From contig JANQOZ010000085.1 of assembly GCA_028285525.1 (NCBI GenBank), positions 1 to 64,000 on the forward strand: a stretch of DNA of 64,000 nucleotides. The letters run 5' to 3'. The position numbers and the translations under genes were made by a program. This document shows positions 16,504-25,400 of this stretch, in pieces (within the stretch, counting starts at the first letter, position 1; each line of letters begins with the position of its first letter). The stretch is from Lysobacterales bacterium. GTDB taxonomy: Bacteria > Pseudomonadota > Gammaproteobacteria > Xanthomonadales > SZUA-38. A model generated the notes under the pieces. The model was not told the origin of the DNA and did no database searches. It saw nothing but the letters and a program-made list of their open reading frames with translations.

Positions 16504-18417
16504 CTATTTTCGGTTAGCGGCTTCCGCCATCAGCGCGGTCGGAGAGTCCTGACGGCAGATTCGGGTGCCCGTCAGCGGCAGGCACGCGTCTCGGCGGGCA
16601 GACGGCAGCTCGCTGCCGGCCAGGGTGAACTCGAAACGCTGATTGAGTCGCTCCTGACCCGTGACCGTAGCCGGGTCGAAGCGCCAGCCTTTGATCGCTC
16701 GCTTGGCGGAACGATCGAAGACCCGACGGGGCCATGAGTCGACGACGCGAACTTCCTCAACGCGGCCGTCAGGCGTGACGCTGAAGGTGAGCTCAACGAA
16801 CCCTTGCTGACCGGACACCCTGGCGCGCACCGGGTACTCCGGGCTCATGCGGCGAATCGCCACCGGGCCGGCGGGCTCGGGCAGCGGTGCCGGCACTGCG
16901 CGTTCAACGGCGGGTGCCGGCGACACATCAGTTGGAACGGCCGGCCGAGCTACCAGCGGTTCGGCCAGCGGGCGGGCGGACGCGACTTCCAGCTGCTCAG
17001 CGCTGGCTGTCGTGGGCACGGCAACCGCGTTGTCGTAGCTGACGGGAGGTGACCAGGGTTGGACCTCCGGGGCCGTAAACGTCGGCGCGGGCGCCGCAGA
17101 CTCACTTACCTCGGCGACGGAAACAGCCGGTGCCGTAGCAGGCTTCGGCGCCGACTCGCCAGTTGCGGCGGTATTGACCGTTGAAACCTGGTCCCGGTCC
17201 GACCTGGCACTCGCGGCGGCGGTTGTCTCAACCGGCTCTGGCAGAACTTCCAGTACGGGCTTCGTAACGACGCGGGCTTCCGCCAGCGGCGCGTAGGTGG
17301 ACTCACCCAGCGCCTGCTCGGCCTGCAGCTCGCTGATCAGCGCCTCGGCCAGGCGAGAACGGCGATCCTCGAACACGCCGATCGGATCCGCCAGCTGGGC
17401 CGCAAGGACGACCAGACCGGCGATGACAAACACCACCCCGCTGTTGGCGCTGAAGTTATCCCGCTCGCGATGGGTGCAAACGATGCGCTCGATGCGCTGA
17501 ACAAGCTGGCCGCCGGTAGCCGCGAGCGCGGGCTCGAGCTGCGGGCTGCGCATCGACTCGAGGTTTGCCAGCGCCCGGGCGTACTGGATACGGTTACCGC
17601 AGGCTGCCACGACCATGTCATCGCAGCACTGCTCGCGCTCCTCGCGAACGCGTCGCGACACCCAGCGCACCATTGGGTGGTAGAACAGCAAGGTCTCCAC
17701 CAGCACCTGGAAAAGGTTGATCAAAAAGTCCAGGCGGCGGATGTGCCCCAGTTCGTGGGCGATCACCAGATCCAGCTGCGCTGGGCTTAAGCCCACCAGC
17801 GTTGAGGTGGGCAGGAGAATCATCGGTCGGAGCCAGCCGAGTACCGTCGGCACCTGCGCGACGGTCGTCTCGACCACCCGCACCGCCTGCCGAACGCCCA
17901 TCGACTGCTTCAGCGCTTCGACCCGCTGCTCAAGTTCCGCGCTGATCGGCAGAATGCCTACCCGGCTCAGACGAATAAGGCGCGTCCAGTTGACTGCAAC
18001 CCGGGTGCTCATCGCCAGCACTCCCAGCGCCCAGATGCCGACGATCCAGGGCAGCGCCTGTTCGAGGGAAACGGAGACGGTCTCGGGCGCCAGCCCGGTG
18101 CCGGCGGCCACGGCCGCAATGGCCGGGTCAGCCCAGACCTGGAGCGATGCGGTATCGGTAAACAGCAGGGTGCCGGAGGATTCCAGCAGCAGCGTAAACG
18201 TAGCGAGTGGGGCGAGCAGCATGGCGGCCAGGCAGCCCAGGCCGAGCCAGTAGCGATATTCCGGGCTGCCGCCACGCAGCAGCCATGATCCGGCGGCAAA
18301 CGCCGCTCCGAGCAGCGCGCCCTGCCAAACAAAGTGCACAAGCGCCCAGCCCAAGGCCGTAATCCATGGTCCGACTACGGCGGGTTCCAGTCCAAGTCCG
18401 ATCAACAGCTCGGTCAT
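16504..18417 (-). CDS. BlaR1/MecR1-like M56 metallopeptidase fused to a TonB C-terminal domain
   Basis: A 637-residue inner-membrane protein. The N-terminal third has the multi-helix M56 topology with the zinc-protease motif IAHELGHIRRLD (near residue 220) and the downstream REEREQCCDD block. One more membrane helix (VVFVIAGLVVLAAQLAD) is followed by a long Pro/Ala-rich periplasmic linker. It ends in a TonB-type domain with SPEYPVRARVSGQQGFVELT and KRAIKGWRFDPATV. M56 peptidases cleave the partner BlaI repressor on sensing envelope stress or beta-lactam. The sensor domain is replaced here by TonB, which suggests outer-membrane contact. It follows the blaI-like gene by 70 nt. Confidence 0.88.
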   Translation of the reverse strand: MTELLIGLGLEPAVVGPWITALGWALVHFVWQGALLGAAFAAGSWLLRGGSPEYRYWLGLGCLAAMLLAPLATFTLLLESSGTLLFTDTASLQVWADPAIAAVAAGTGLAPETVSVSLEQALPWIVGIWALGVLAMSTRVAVNWTRLIRLSRVGILPISAELEQRVEALKQSMGVRQAVRVVETTVAQVPTVLGWLRPMILLPTSTLVGLSPAQLDLVIAHELGHIRRLDFLINLFQVLVETLLFYHPMVRWVSRRVREEREQCCDDMVVAACGNRIQYARALANLESMRSPQLEPALAATGGQLVQRIERIVCTHRERDNFSANSGVVFVIAGLVVLAAQLADPIGVFEDRRSRLAEALISELQAEQALGESTYAPLAEARVVTKPVLEVLPEPVETTAAASARSDRDQVSTVNTAATGESAPKPATAPAVSVAEVSESAAPAPTFTAPEVQPWSPPVSYDNAVAVPTTASAEQLEVASARPLAEPLVARPAVPTDVSPAPAVERAVPAPLPEPAGPVAIRRMSPEYPVRARVSGQQGFVELTFSVTPDGRVEEVRVVDSWPRRVFDRSAKRAIKGWRFDPATVTGQERLNQRFEFTLAGSELPSARRDACLPLTGTRICRQDSPTALMAEAANRK

Positions 18418-18487
18418 GAGTACCCCATCATTCCTGTCACCGACGGCGGTGACCCCCTGTCAGGACTCCCGCGGGAGCCGCAGAGAG

Positions 18488-18889
18488 TCAGCCTTCGTCT
18501 TCTTCTATCTGGTCTAACATCGCCCGAATCTGGGCCAGCTCGTCGGCGGTGGCGCGCCTGGAGTTACCCAGAGCGTGCAGCACCAGCTCGGAAGGCGAGC
18601 CGTCGAACACCCGCTGAACCAGGTCGGTGACGAACTGGGTCTGGGTGTAATCTTTACTCATCGCTGGTTTATAGACGTGCGCGCGCTGCGAGTCGTCGCG
18701 CGCAACCAGCCCTTTCGTGTGCATCACCTGCAGCAGCTTCAGGGCCGTGGTATAGCCGGTGTTTTCTTTTTTATTAAGAATTTCATGGACATCCCGCACC
18801 GTACTGGGGCCGCGCTGCCAGAGAATGCTCAAGATCGACAGCTCAGCTTCTGTAGGTCTCGGAATGCCCGACTTCTTCATGCGTCGCAT
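18488..18889 (-). CDS. BlaI/MecI/CopY-family transcriptional repressor
   Basis: A 133-residue winged-helix repressor: PTEAELSILSILWQRGPSTV and GYTTALKLLQVMHTKGLVAR are the family signature, followed by the C-terminal dimerisation and cleavage region. BlaI-type repressors bind dyads in their own promoter until cleaved by the partner M56 peptidase, here the next gene. GGAG lies 9 nt before the ATG at 18889; a second ATG at 18880 is possible. Two dyad elements lie upstream (18941-18973). Confidence 0.93.
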   Translation of the reverse strand: MRRMKKSGIPRPTEAELSILSILWQRGPSTVRDVHEILNKKENTGYTTALKLLQVMHTKGLVARDDSQRAHVYKPAMSKDYTQTQFVTDLVQRVFDGSPSELVLHALGNSRRATADELAQIRAMLDQIEEDEG

Positions 18890-18940
18890 TGCATCGTACT
18901 CCGGGCGAGTGCCAACAGTGCTGGAAGTATAGCCAATTTA

Positions 18941-18973
18941 ACGACGCCTGTCGTACGTTCAGGGTCGTAACGT
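18941..18973. promoter_or_regulatory. Candidate BlaI operator dyads
   Basis: Two inverted repeats sit 52-84 bp upstream of the blaI-like gene: ACGAC-GCCT-GTCGT (18941-18954) and ACGTT-N9-AACGT (18955-18973). Placement and size suit autoregulation by a winged-helix repressor, but the sequence is not the TACA/TGTA core of Gram-positive BlaI sites. Confidence 0.45.
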
Positions 18974-19043
18974 TCGCATTTTTCGAACTCTCGTGCCCCT
19001 CTGCCTAACATTTGACGCGCGCGCCGCTCCTTTTGTTACAGCG

Positions 19044-21023
19044 TCAGGAGAAAAAGGACCTCACCTCACCCAGCTCTCTGGTGTAGCGAGCCGGCGGCAG
19101 ACTCTTCAGGAACACCTTCCCATAGCCCTTGCTGGTCAGCCGTGGGTCACCCACCACCACCACCCCACGGTCGTTTTCGTGCCGCAAGAGTCGCCCCACG
19201 CCCTGCTTGAGGGTCAGCACCGCGGCCGGCAGCTGGTAGCGGCCGAACGGCGCCTCGCCTTCCTGGCGCAGCTTGTTGAGCCGCGCCTGGATCACCGGGT
19301 CATCCGGCGCGGCAAACGGCAGCTTGTCCACGGCGACACAGCTCAGCGCGTCGCCGGGCACATCCACACCGGCCCAGAAGCTCGCGGCACCCAGCAACAC
19401 GCCGTTGCCGGAGCGGCGGAAGTCCTCCAGCAGCTGGTGTCGGGGCGCATCCCCCTGGACAAAAATCGGTAGATCCAGGGCGTTAGTGAGGATGGCGCGG
19501 GCCTGCTGCAGGTTTCGATGACTGGTGAACAGCACGAACGCCCTTCCCCCGGTGATGTCCAGCAGCGGCAGCAGCGCCGCAACAAAAGCCGGCACAAAGC
19601 CTGCTTCAGCAGGCTCCGGCAGGCCCGACGGGTGGTAGAGCAGCGCGCGATTTTCGTAGTCGAAAGGGCTGTCGATCGACACCGACCGGGCGCTCTCAAG
19701 ACCAAGCTGGCTCTGGAACAGATCAAAGCGGCCGCCGACCGACAGCGTGGCGGACGTGTAGATCCAGCAGGGCGCCGCCGCCTCGCGGATGCTCCCGAGA
19801 GCCTCAGCAAGATTGAGCGGCGTACGCTGCAGCTGGAAGCCCTGCCGCGACGCCTCATACCAGCAGACGTGGTCGCTGTCCTCGTCGTTAAGGAAGGCTG
19901 AAGCCGCCGCCTGCAGCCGCTGACTTCGCTGCCAGACCGACTCAAGGCCGGCGGTGGCCGGCGCCAGGGGTTTAAGCGCCTGGCTGAGTCGACTGAGCAC
20001 CTCGGTGACGCCCACCAGCTCCTGCTCCAGCCCGTCGCGCCGCCGCGCTTCCTGCCAGGGGCCTCGGTTGCCCAGCCTGCCGCTCACCGTGCTTACGGCG
20101 AGCCGGAGCCGCCGCGCCGCCGCGTCGAGCTCTCTTAAGGTGTCCACAAGCACCGGCAGCGCGCCCGGAGCACCCGCGCCCTCGCTGCGACAGTCCCGCG
20201 CCAGCTCGGTGAGCTGACGAAAGGAAAAGCTTCGGCCAAAAAACCGGCTGGCCACGTCCGGCACCTGATGGGCCTCGTCCACCACAATCGCGTCACACTC
20301 GGGCAGCAGTTCACCAAACCCTCCCTGCTTCAGCGCCAGGTCGGCAAAGAGCAGGTGGTGATTGACGACGACCAGGTCCGCTTCCTGAGCCTGACGCCTG
20401 GCGCGGATGACCCAACAGTCGCCGTAGTTCGGGCATTCGCCGCCGAGACAGTTATCGACGGTGGAGGAGACCTGCGGCCGCAGCGGCGAATTGTCCGGCA
20501 GAAAAGTGGCCCCGACCAGGTCGCCGTCGTCCGTCCGCTGCGCCCAGCTGCGGGTCTTTTCGAGCAGCGTGAGAAGCTCAGGCGTGTCGACCACGCCGCT
20601 GTCGCTGGCGTGGTTCATTCGATGGATACACAGGTAGTTCGATCGGCCTTTCAGCAGCGACACCCGCGGCTTGAGCTCCAGCGCCGCCAGCAGCTGTGGG
20701 ATATCACGCTGGTAGAGCTGATCCTGGAGCGTGCGGGTGCCTGTTGAGACCACCACGCGCTGCTCCGACACCAGCGCCGGAATAAGGTAAGCAAACGTTT
20801 TGCCGATGCCGGTTCCGGCCTCGGCAATTAGCGGCTCACTCGCCTCCATGGCCAAAGCGATTTCCGCCGCCAGCTCGCGCTGGCCGTCGCGAGCCCGGAA
20901 CTGCGGCCAGGCCTGGTCCAGCTCGCCGCCCGACGCGAGCAGGTCGTCAACTTTTTCAGCCAGACTGGACATCTGATCGGTAACGCTGGATTGCGAACGC
21001 TTTGAGCTGCCGCGTTGCGACAA
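19044..21023 (-). CDS. yoaA: ATP-dependent DNA helicase, DinG/YoaA (XPD-like) family
   Basis: A 659-residue superfamily 2 5'-3' helicase of the Fe-S XPD/DinG group, acting in DNA repair or R-loop removal. Walker A is IAEAGTGIGKTFAYLIP, Walker B/DEAH is AIVVDEAHQVPDVASRF, and the late motif VLTLKQGVGRLLRHENDRG holds the arginine finger. Fe-S cysteines are visible in VDNCLGGECPNYGDCWV. Length and the absence of an exonuclease domain fit YoaA rather than Gram-positive DinG. It ends a short minus-strand pair with the lipoprotein gene (6-nt gap). Confidence 0.92.
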   Translation of the reverse strand: MSQRGSSKRSQSSVTDQMSSLAEKVDDLLASGGELDQAWPQFRARDGQRELAAEIALAMEASEPLIAEAGTGIGKTFAYLIPALVSEQRVVVSTGTRTLQDQLYQRDIPQLLAALELKPRVSLLKGRSNYLCIHRMNHASDSGVVDTPELLTLLEKTRSWAQRTDDGDLVGATFLPDNSPLRPQVSSTVDNCLGGECPNYGDCWVIRARRQAQEADLVVVNHHLLFADLALKQGGFGELLPECDAIVVDEAHQVPDVASRFFGRSFSFRQLTELARDCRSEGAGAPGALPVLVDTLRELDAAARRLRLAVSTVSGRLGNRGPWQEARRRDGLEQELVGVTEVLSRLSQALKPLAPATAGLESVWQRSQRLQAAASAFLNDEDSDHVCWYEASRQGFQLQRTPLNLAEALGSIREAAAPCWIYTSATLSVGGRFDLFQSQLGLESARSVSIDSPFDYENRALLYHPSGLPEPAEAGFVPAFVAALLPLLDITGGRAFVLFTSHRNLQQARAILTNALDLPIFVQGDAPRHQLLEDFRRSGNGVLLGAASFWAGVDVPGDALSCVAVDKLPFAAPDDPVIQARLNKLRQEGEAPFGRYQLPAAVLTLKQGVGRLLRHENDRGVVVVGDPRLTSKGYGKVFLKSLPPARYTRELGEVRSFFS

Positions 21024-21029
21024 ACGCGC

Positions 21030-21539
21030 TTAGTAAGTGGAGGGGGTTCGAACCGCGCACTCTTCTGCCCGAGCGCCGGCCTGGATCGCCGCAGAAGAGC
21101 GGCGCAGCGCCTCGTTGGCCCGCTGGATCGTCAGCCAGTTACGCGCGCAGATCTGGCCCACCCGCGGCCCGAGTTCGTACGACTCACGCGCATGATCGAT
21201 CGCCGCCGAATACTGGCCCTGCTCAAGCTCGATTTCGGCCAGATACTGCCAGTGGCCCGCGTCCTGCGGCGCGAGCTCGATCGCCTGAGAGATGAGGATG
21301 CTGGCCTGCTCCAGGGCTCCCTCAGCCTCAGCCTGGCGTGCGCGCTCGATCAGCGCGCCGTCCTCGCCGCCGCTGAGCGGAAACACCTCAACAACCCCGG
21401 CGGTCTCGGCCGCCTGTTGACGCACCTGGGCAGCCAGGCTTCGTTCCTCGATGGGAGCCGGCCGCTGAGCACAACCCGCGAGGGCTGCCACGCCCAGGAT
21501 CAGGAGCGGCAGAACCTCACCAATAGCCCGATTTTTCAA
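21030..21539 (-). CDS. Small TPR lipoprotein
   Basis: Predicted outer-membrane or periplasmic lipoprotein of 169 residues with lipobox LGVAALAGC. The mature part contains tetratricopeptide-like helices (LEQASILISQAIELAPQDA, YLAEIELEQGQYSAAIDHAR). The start is inferred as TTG at 21539 (LKNRAIGEVLPLL), because it gives a proper signal peptide and has AGGGA upstream. The longer frame to 21737 would bury the signal peptide and overlap the divergent gene. Function unknown; it precedes the YoaA helicase gene by 6 nt. Confidence 0.7.
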   Translation of the reverse strand: MKNRAIGEVLPLLILGVAALAGCAQRPAPIEERSLAAQVRQQAAETAGVVEVFPLSGGEDGALIERARQAEAEGALEQASILISQAIELAPQDAGHWQYLAEIELEQGQYSAAIDHARESYELGPRVGQICARNWLTIQRANEALRRSSAAIQAGARAEECAVRTPSTY

Positions 21540-21651
21540 CGGTTTGTCGTTCCCTGAATTTGCGTGCGCGCATTGTACACCCGCGGCTGTGGATGACACC
21601 TGACGCGCAATCGCCGATAATTCCGGTCCACCCAATCCTTTAGGAATCGGC

Positions 21652-22452
21652 ATGAAATCTAAGCTTAGCTGTGCTGCTCTGGCCGCCGCGGGAATCGCCC
21701 TGTCGGGAACCGTCGCGTTTGCCGACACAACGATCATTTACGCCAACAGCGAAGACGGCGCCGTCGAAAACGGCAAGACCGAAATCGCCAACGGCAAAAT
21801 CCGCATGTCGGCGCCGGGCGGCGAAGGTTTTGCGATCTTCGATTCCGAGAACGGCCAGTTCATCGCGATCAATCAGGACGATCGCAGCTACATGGTGATG
21901 GGCAAGGAGCAGGTCCAGAAAATTGCCGATATGCAGAAGCAGGTGATGGCTCAGATGGAGCAGCAGCTGGCGGCCCTGCCGGCTTCGCAGCGCGCCCAGA
22001 TGAAAAAGATGATGAGCTCGATGATGCCCAAGATGGCCGGCGAGGCGAAGCCGCGGAGCTACGAGCGAACCGGCGAATCGCGCAAGATTGCCGGTTACGA
22101 CTGCGAGGTGATCGAGGTCTATTCCGGCGACAGCAAGTCGTCAGAGCAATGCGTCACCACCGCCAAGGAGCTGGATATTCCTGAAGAGGACTACGCCGCC
22201 GTCCGCGGGATGATGACCTTCGTCCAGGATCTGGCCAACAGCTTCGGCCAGCTGTCCGACGGCGTGCTCGACTTCGGGGAACCCGGTCGAGACGAAATCC
22301 CGGTGCAGTACACCCACTACGACCCGCGGATGGGAACCAGCACGGGCCAGCTGAAGTCGGTGTCTCACGACGACATCGACCCGCTCGTCTTCGAGATTCC
22401 GGACGGATACAAAGAGATCGAAATGCCGGACATGGACGACCTCGGCTTCTGA
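21652..22452 (+). CDS. Exported DUF4412-like protein
   Basis: A 266-residue exported protein with signal peptide MKSKLSCAALAAAGIALSGT ending near AFA. The mature part has an N-terminal beta-rich stretch (IIYANSEDGAVENGKTEIAN), a Met/Gln-rich helical region (MQKQVMAQMEQQLAALPASQ; MKKMMSSMMPKMAG), and a pair of cysteines (YDCEVIEV, SEQCVTT) that could form a disulfide. The pattern resembles DUF4412 periplasmic proteins of unknown function. It is monocistronic and divergent from the lipoprotein gene. Confidence 0.65.
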   Translation: MKSKLSCAALAAAGIALSGTVAFADTTIIYANSEDGAVENGKTEIANGKIRMSAPGGEGFAIFDSENGQFIAINQDDRSYMVMGKEQVQKIADMQKQVMAQMEQQLAALPASQRAQMKKMMSSMMPKMAGEAKPRSYERTGESRKIAGYDCEVIEVYSGDSKSSEQCVTTAKELDIPEEDYAAVRGMMTFVQDLANSFGQLSDGVLDFGEPGRDEIPVQYTHYDPRMGTSTGQLKSVSHDDIDPLVFEIPDGYKEIEMPDMDDLGF

Positions 22453-22499
22453 GCCGTCCAGCCAATCGCTAACGTCTAAAGATCAACGAAGCTTTCGGT

Positions 22500-25400
22500 A
22501 TGAGCCAGCGCTGCGCGGTGGTCCTGTGGAGCGCTGCGTCTGCCGCTGACCAGGAAACCGGTTACGGAGAAACGCTCAAACGGGCGCTGCCCGACTGGGC
22601 GGAACTACCTGAGCCGGACGCCGCCATTCACGGGAGTCCGCAGGAAGCGCTGGCCGCCGGGCTCGCGGCGGGTTGCGACGTGCTGGTGCTTGAGGCCGGC
22701 ACGGCGCTCTCTCCGATGGCGCTCGAGCGGCTTTACCGCTGCCTGGACGCGCAGCCCGATGCGCAGGTGGTTTCAGCCCTGCGCCCGGATTGGCTGACCA
22801 CAAGCTGGCCGCTGGCTGAGACGGATTCCGCGCTGTGGTGGGTCACACCGAGACTCGCCTTTCCCTGTCGAGACGTTAACCCGGCGTGCTGCCTGTGGCC
22901 CTCCCCGGGCTCAAGAACCGTCTGGCCTGACCGCGCCGCAGACCCATCGCAGGCGCAGCGCCGGCTGGCATGTTCCCACCTGCTGGTTGGGCCAGCGCCG
23001 ACTCATGCCAAAACCTCAAAGGCGATCGACCCCCGAGACCGACCGGCGGCAACGCCCCTGGAGCAGCTGAACAGCCGCCTGTGGGAAATCACCGAGCAGA
23101 CGCCTGCGCTGCCCCTGCCCTATGCGGGCCTGGACAACAAGCCGGTCGTGCTTCATATCCTGCACAGCTGGGGCGGCGGCACGGCCCGCTGGGCCGCCGA
23201 CACGGCGCAGGCCTGGGACTCGGCCTGGCATCTTTTTCTGCTGAGCTATGCTAATCCGGGCGACGCCGCCCAGGGGCAGGAGCTCAGACTCCACGTCGGA
23301 TCCCTGGAAAGTCCGTGCGTTTCCCGATGGGCGCTGCCGATCCCGATCGCCGGCAGCGTGGCTGACCAAAGCGCCTATCGCCAGGTGCTCGACGCGATCT
23401 GCAGTACCCACGGCGTGTCCGCCGTTCTGGTGTCCTCGCTGATTGGCCACAGCGTTGAGGCGCTGGAAACCGGGCTCCCAACGCTGGCGATGCTGCACGA
23501 CTACTATCCGGCCTGGCCGGACCTCGGTTTACTCTTCGAGTCACCGGAGGCCGAATTCTCGGATGCCCGGCTGCCTGAGGCTTTGGCCCAGAGCCACTTC
23601 CACGCCATGTCCCCGGAAAGCTGGCGGCGGGTTCGCGAGCGCTGGCTGGCGGCGCTCAAGGGCCCAGACGTGGCGGTGCTGGCGCCGAGCGATACCGTCA
23701 AAGCCAATCTCGGGCGGCTGGTCGGCGGGGACGCACTGCCCGACATTACAACCGTCAGCCATGGCCTGGTGCCATTCGAGCGTGCGCGTCAGCCCCAGGC
23801 GTTTTCCGACGGTCCTCGCTGGCGCCTGATGGTGCCGGGGAGGATCAGCGACCAGAAAGGGGCCGGCCTGCTGCGCGAAGCGCTGCCTGAGCTGACCCGG
23901 TATGCCGACGTTTACCTGCTCGGCGGCAGCAAGTTCGCCGAAGCGTTCTACGGCTGCAACCACGTTCATATCATTCTGGAATATCAGCTCGACGAGCTGC
24001 CGGCGCTTCTCGATGAGATCCGGCCCGACCTGGCGCTGCTGCTGTCGCAGGTGTCGGAGACGTTCAACTACACGCTGAGCGAAATGTGGGCGCTCGATGT
24101 GCCGGTCCTTGCAACCCGGGTGGGCGCGCTGGCCAAGCGGATCGACCAAGGGAATACCGGCCTGCTGATCAACCCGAACCCAGACGACCTGGTGCGGACC
24201 GTAGCCGAACTGTCGACGCAGCAGCTCGAGGCGCTGCGCGCTTCGGCGAAGCCGCTGTGTTCGCCGCAGGAGGCGGTTGCGAAGTATCGTTCCCTGCTGC
24301 CCGGCGGCGAAGCTGCGCCAGCGCCCTGCCGCTATCCCGTCGCGCTGCCGGCACCGGGTGATCTTGCCGGCGCTGATCGAGCCCGGCGCGTCCATGAAGC
24401 GAGCGTCCTGGCCCGGACGCTCCAGGACAAGGTGGCGAAGCAGCAGACGGAGCTGGAACAACGGGCGGGCTGGGCGAGCCGCGAATCGCGCCGGGCCGAG
24501 GAAGCCTTGGTGTGGGCCCGGTCGCTCGAAGAGGATCTCTCGCAGCTCAGGGCGACCCACCAGCAGCTGCAGGACGAATTTGAAGATCGTTCCGCCTGGG
24601 CGCTTCGCCTGCGCGACGAGACCGAGGAGCAGCGCGAGCGCCTGGGCCAGCTGGAAAACCAGGTCAAAGAACTCTCCGGCCAGCTTCTCGGCGTTGCCCA
24701 GGAACTGGAGATGGTGCTGTCCACACGCAGCTGGAAACTGACCCGCCCGCTCCGAGTGGCTGCACGCGTCGCCCGCCGAGTGTTGAGCGGCTTTAATTTT
24801 CACCAGCAGCGGGCTTCCACCCTCCAGCAGCGCGCCCGGAACAGCCTGCGCGTTCGAGGCCTCAAGGGTACGCTGGAGCGAATTGGCCAGGAGCTGACCC
24901 GCGGCGATCCGGAGATCGGTCCCAAGGTGCTTGCCGAACTCAATACCGATGAGCCCTTTGAGCCGCTGACGTTCACACGGCAGGATGCGCCAGCGGTATC
25001 GGTCGTAATTCCAACCTTTAATCACTACCACCACACCCAGGCCTGCCTGAAGTCGCTGAGCGCCCTGAACGACAGCGCAACCTTCGAAGTGATTGTCGTC
25101 GACGACTGTTCAAGCGACGAGACCCGGGATCGGCTGGCGGAGCACAAGGGGCTTATAGTCCTGCACAACGAGCAGAACAGCGGCTTCATCGACACCTGCA
25201 ACCGCGGGGCTGAAGCTGCCAGCGGCGATTACCTGTTTTTCCTGAACAACGACACGGTGGTCGAACACGGATGTCTCGATCGACTGGTGGAGACGTTTGG
25301 TCAGCATGCAGACGTCGGACTTGCCGGCGCGAAGCTCGTATACCCCGACGGCCGGCTGCAGGAGGCCGGCGGCATCGTGTTCAGCGATGGGTCCGGCTGG

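Noticed and set aside
23541..25034. 497-codon minus frame opposite the triple glycosyltransferase (also 25467-26687)
   Set aside because: Shadow of conserved GT domains; no recognisable features.
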